Shown one piece after another: positions 56,284-57,876 of a stretch of DNA of 57,876 bases. The notes beneath the pieces were generated by a model, which had not been told where the DNA came from, did not search any database, and saw nothing but the letters and a program-made list of their open reading frames with translations. Each line of letters starts with the position of its first letter. Position 1 is the stretch's first letter. Made by a program: the position numbers and the translations under genes. The stretch is from the NCBI GenBank assembly GCA_010093515.1, contig MU001679.1:1098082-1155957 (forward strand), in the 5' to 3' direction. The DNA comes from Lineolata rhizophorae. Lineage: Eukaryota; Ascomycota; Dothideomycetes; Lineolatales; Lineolataceae.

Positions 56284-57876
56284 TGCAGGAAAAAGAGGCC
56301 ATAATCTATACACTAGCTAGGTGATAATTTAACAATGTATATTGTTATTGCGTCAACAAAAACAATACTTCGAGACCCTAGAAGCTGGAAGGGCTAATAC
56401 TTGAAGAGGCTGAGCGAAAAGTTGGGCCGGCTAGTATTAAGCTTTAGCAAATATAAGGAAATGGAGGAGAATTTCGCCAAATAGGAGGATAATATAAAAA
56501 GTGCGGTAGTAGTAGATAAGGATAGAATACCGTATCTCAAAGTAGCTGTCGTAATTCAGGCACAAAAAAATGGAAAAGGATAGACGAAGTAGTTACCGGC
56601 TTCGCGTATAGCCGATTCTAGGATATTTGGATAGATAGTCTACCTAGGACTTCGATCGTTATATTAGCGCCAAGTTTAGGGAGTAGCGATTAAGGGAGGG
56701 TATTTGAAGCTTCTATACCTTTGCCGGCAGTTTTACCCTAAGGCGTGTAAAATGAAATATCAACTTAGATCTATTATTATATACAGCAGAAGATACGTTG
56801 CTCGACTTTGGAAAAGGCAGGAAATGATAAATCATAGTAGCTGCTAAGCTTCCTAGCTAAAGCAGTGGATATATATAATTATCGGCGACATAGCCACCCC
56901 TATATTATATTCTAGACGATTTCGCTATCGCTCTTGCGTTTGGTCAATTGCTGCTAAACTACCTATTCCAGAAAATCTGGGTAGTGGTACATGCACGATC
57001 TTTTAAGAACACTATTGCCTACGCGTTAGCGGGGGTTTCCAGCTCTATAAATAGGGTATCTAAATCAGGCGTAGTTATTTCTCGCCGTTTTTCTAGACGA
57101 ATTTGATATGCATATAAAATGTTATTGGAGACTAGTACTCTTTCGATAATAGACTAGGACTATATCGGGTAGGGTTACTACTAGAAGATAAAACCCGTTG
57201 TTAGGACTACTACTGGCTCGTAGGGAGGAATGAATAATGCGATACGTAGAGACAGAGCTTGAAGAAGCTAAAATAACTATTGTAAGAGGTTAAACGCAAC
57301 ACGTAATTGAGTATTGACAAACAAAGCTATAAATCTTACCGCTTTTAGCTTATAACCTTATAGAACTATTAATAGAGTAAGCCTGAAATTACAAACGTTA
57401 AAATACCCGTATAAAACTTGCCTGTATTTCTATTACCTGCTAACGAGATTTCGTCGACAGTGATATAATGTTGTAAACTAGTACAAGGATAGTAGTAAAT
57501 TGATTAGACGGAAACATTGAACTATCTAAGTAAATTGCTAAGAGAGTGCTATAGAACATTTAGCTTAGGAAATAGGTAGTTTAGAAGCTAGTAGGGTTTA
57601 CCTATATAGGACTACTAAATTCATGCTCTACGCTAGAGTATAATGCTAAATACTCCAGTAGATTACAACGTATAACCAAACTACAGCCACTAAGTATCTA
57701 GTAAAAGGTTCTACAAACTCGGCCTAGTGTCACGAAAGCGGTAGAAGCGGTCGTAAGTCGCTGATGAAGAGCGCTCAGCCGCGCTAACTAGACTGATTCG
57801 CGATGAAAGGGTGCTCAATTAACAAGACGTTGCGTGAAGAACTATCTACAAGTCGGCGTGCGTGCGAAGAAAAGGT
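56284..57876. repeat. AT-rich, RIP-like terminal stretch
   Basis: TA-rich sequence with stops in every frame and no recognisable gene. Some TAG/TAA codons fall in otherwise protein-like stretches (57440-57870), compatible with a mutated transposon, but I could not name the parent element. Confidence 0.4.

Noticed and set aside
1-57876. tRNA, rRNA or CRISPR arrays
   Set aside because: Scanning for B-box-like GGTTCGAAT and cloverleaf arms, rRNA-like segments and regularly spaced direct repeats found none; weak matches lie inside protein genes.

Overview
The window is nuclear DNA of a filamentous ascomycete (Pezizomycotina). The evidence is short introns (about 40-175 nt) with GT-AG borders and CTAAC-type branch sites, genes on both strands without operons, typical fungal families (fungal-rhodopsin/PTH11-like protein, fungal O-methyltransferase, Ufd1-like zinc-finger protein, pogo-type transposase) and repeats that look damaged by repeat-induced point mutation (RIP). 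No species can be named from sequence alone. Exon structures were assembled by hand from splice signals, reading phase and family similarity recalled from memory; no database search was run.

Layout. 1-2.9 kb: the 3' end of a pogo/Tigger-like transposase cut by the window edge, then mostly non-coding sequence with one possible gene fragment. 2.9-44.3 kb: a gene-rich block. In order it holds a six-TM membrane protein (+), a NADAR-domain protein (-, 3 exons), an F-BAR/SH3 cytokinesis scaffold of the Cdc15/Hof1/Imp2 type (-, 6 exons), the CCR4-NOT scaffold NOT1 (+, 4 exons), a VOC/glyoxalase-fold protein (+, 4 exons), mitochondrial glycine dehydrogenase (+, 2 exons), an O-methyltransferase (+, 4 exons), a fungal-rhodopsin-domain protein (+, 5 exons), a Ufd1-like zinc-finger protein (+), an unrecognised 356-aa protein (+), a 4.7-kb gene-poor gap, an F-box-like Cys-rich protein (+, 4 exons), YIP1 (+, 3 exons) and cytochrome c heme lyase (+, 2 exons). 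These are mostly unrelated housekeeping or accessory genes and do not form a visible pathway cluster.

44.3 kb to the end: a repeat compartment. It has degenerate tandem repeats, two inverted copies of a 110-bp TG...CA element each with its own perfect 5-bp target duplication, an internally deleted Tc1-like transposase pseudogene, islands rich in TpA and CpG but poor in CpA/TpG (RIP-like), broken ORFs, and one apparently intact 1.86-kb pogo-superfamily transposon. That element has perfect 41-bp inverted repeats, a TA target duplication and an uninterrupted 558-codon transposase. It is undamaged inside damaged sequence, so it probably arrived late.

Most notable: the intact pogo element with doubled motifs in its termini and a C-terminal zinc knuckle; the twin 110-bp elements with a central hairpin; two GC-AG introns with the same GCAAGT donor; and the sharp border between the gene block and the RIP-like compartment. 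I saw no clearly new multi-gene system.
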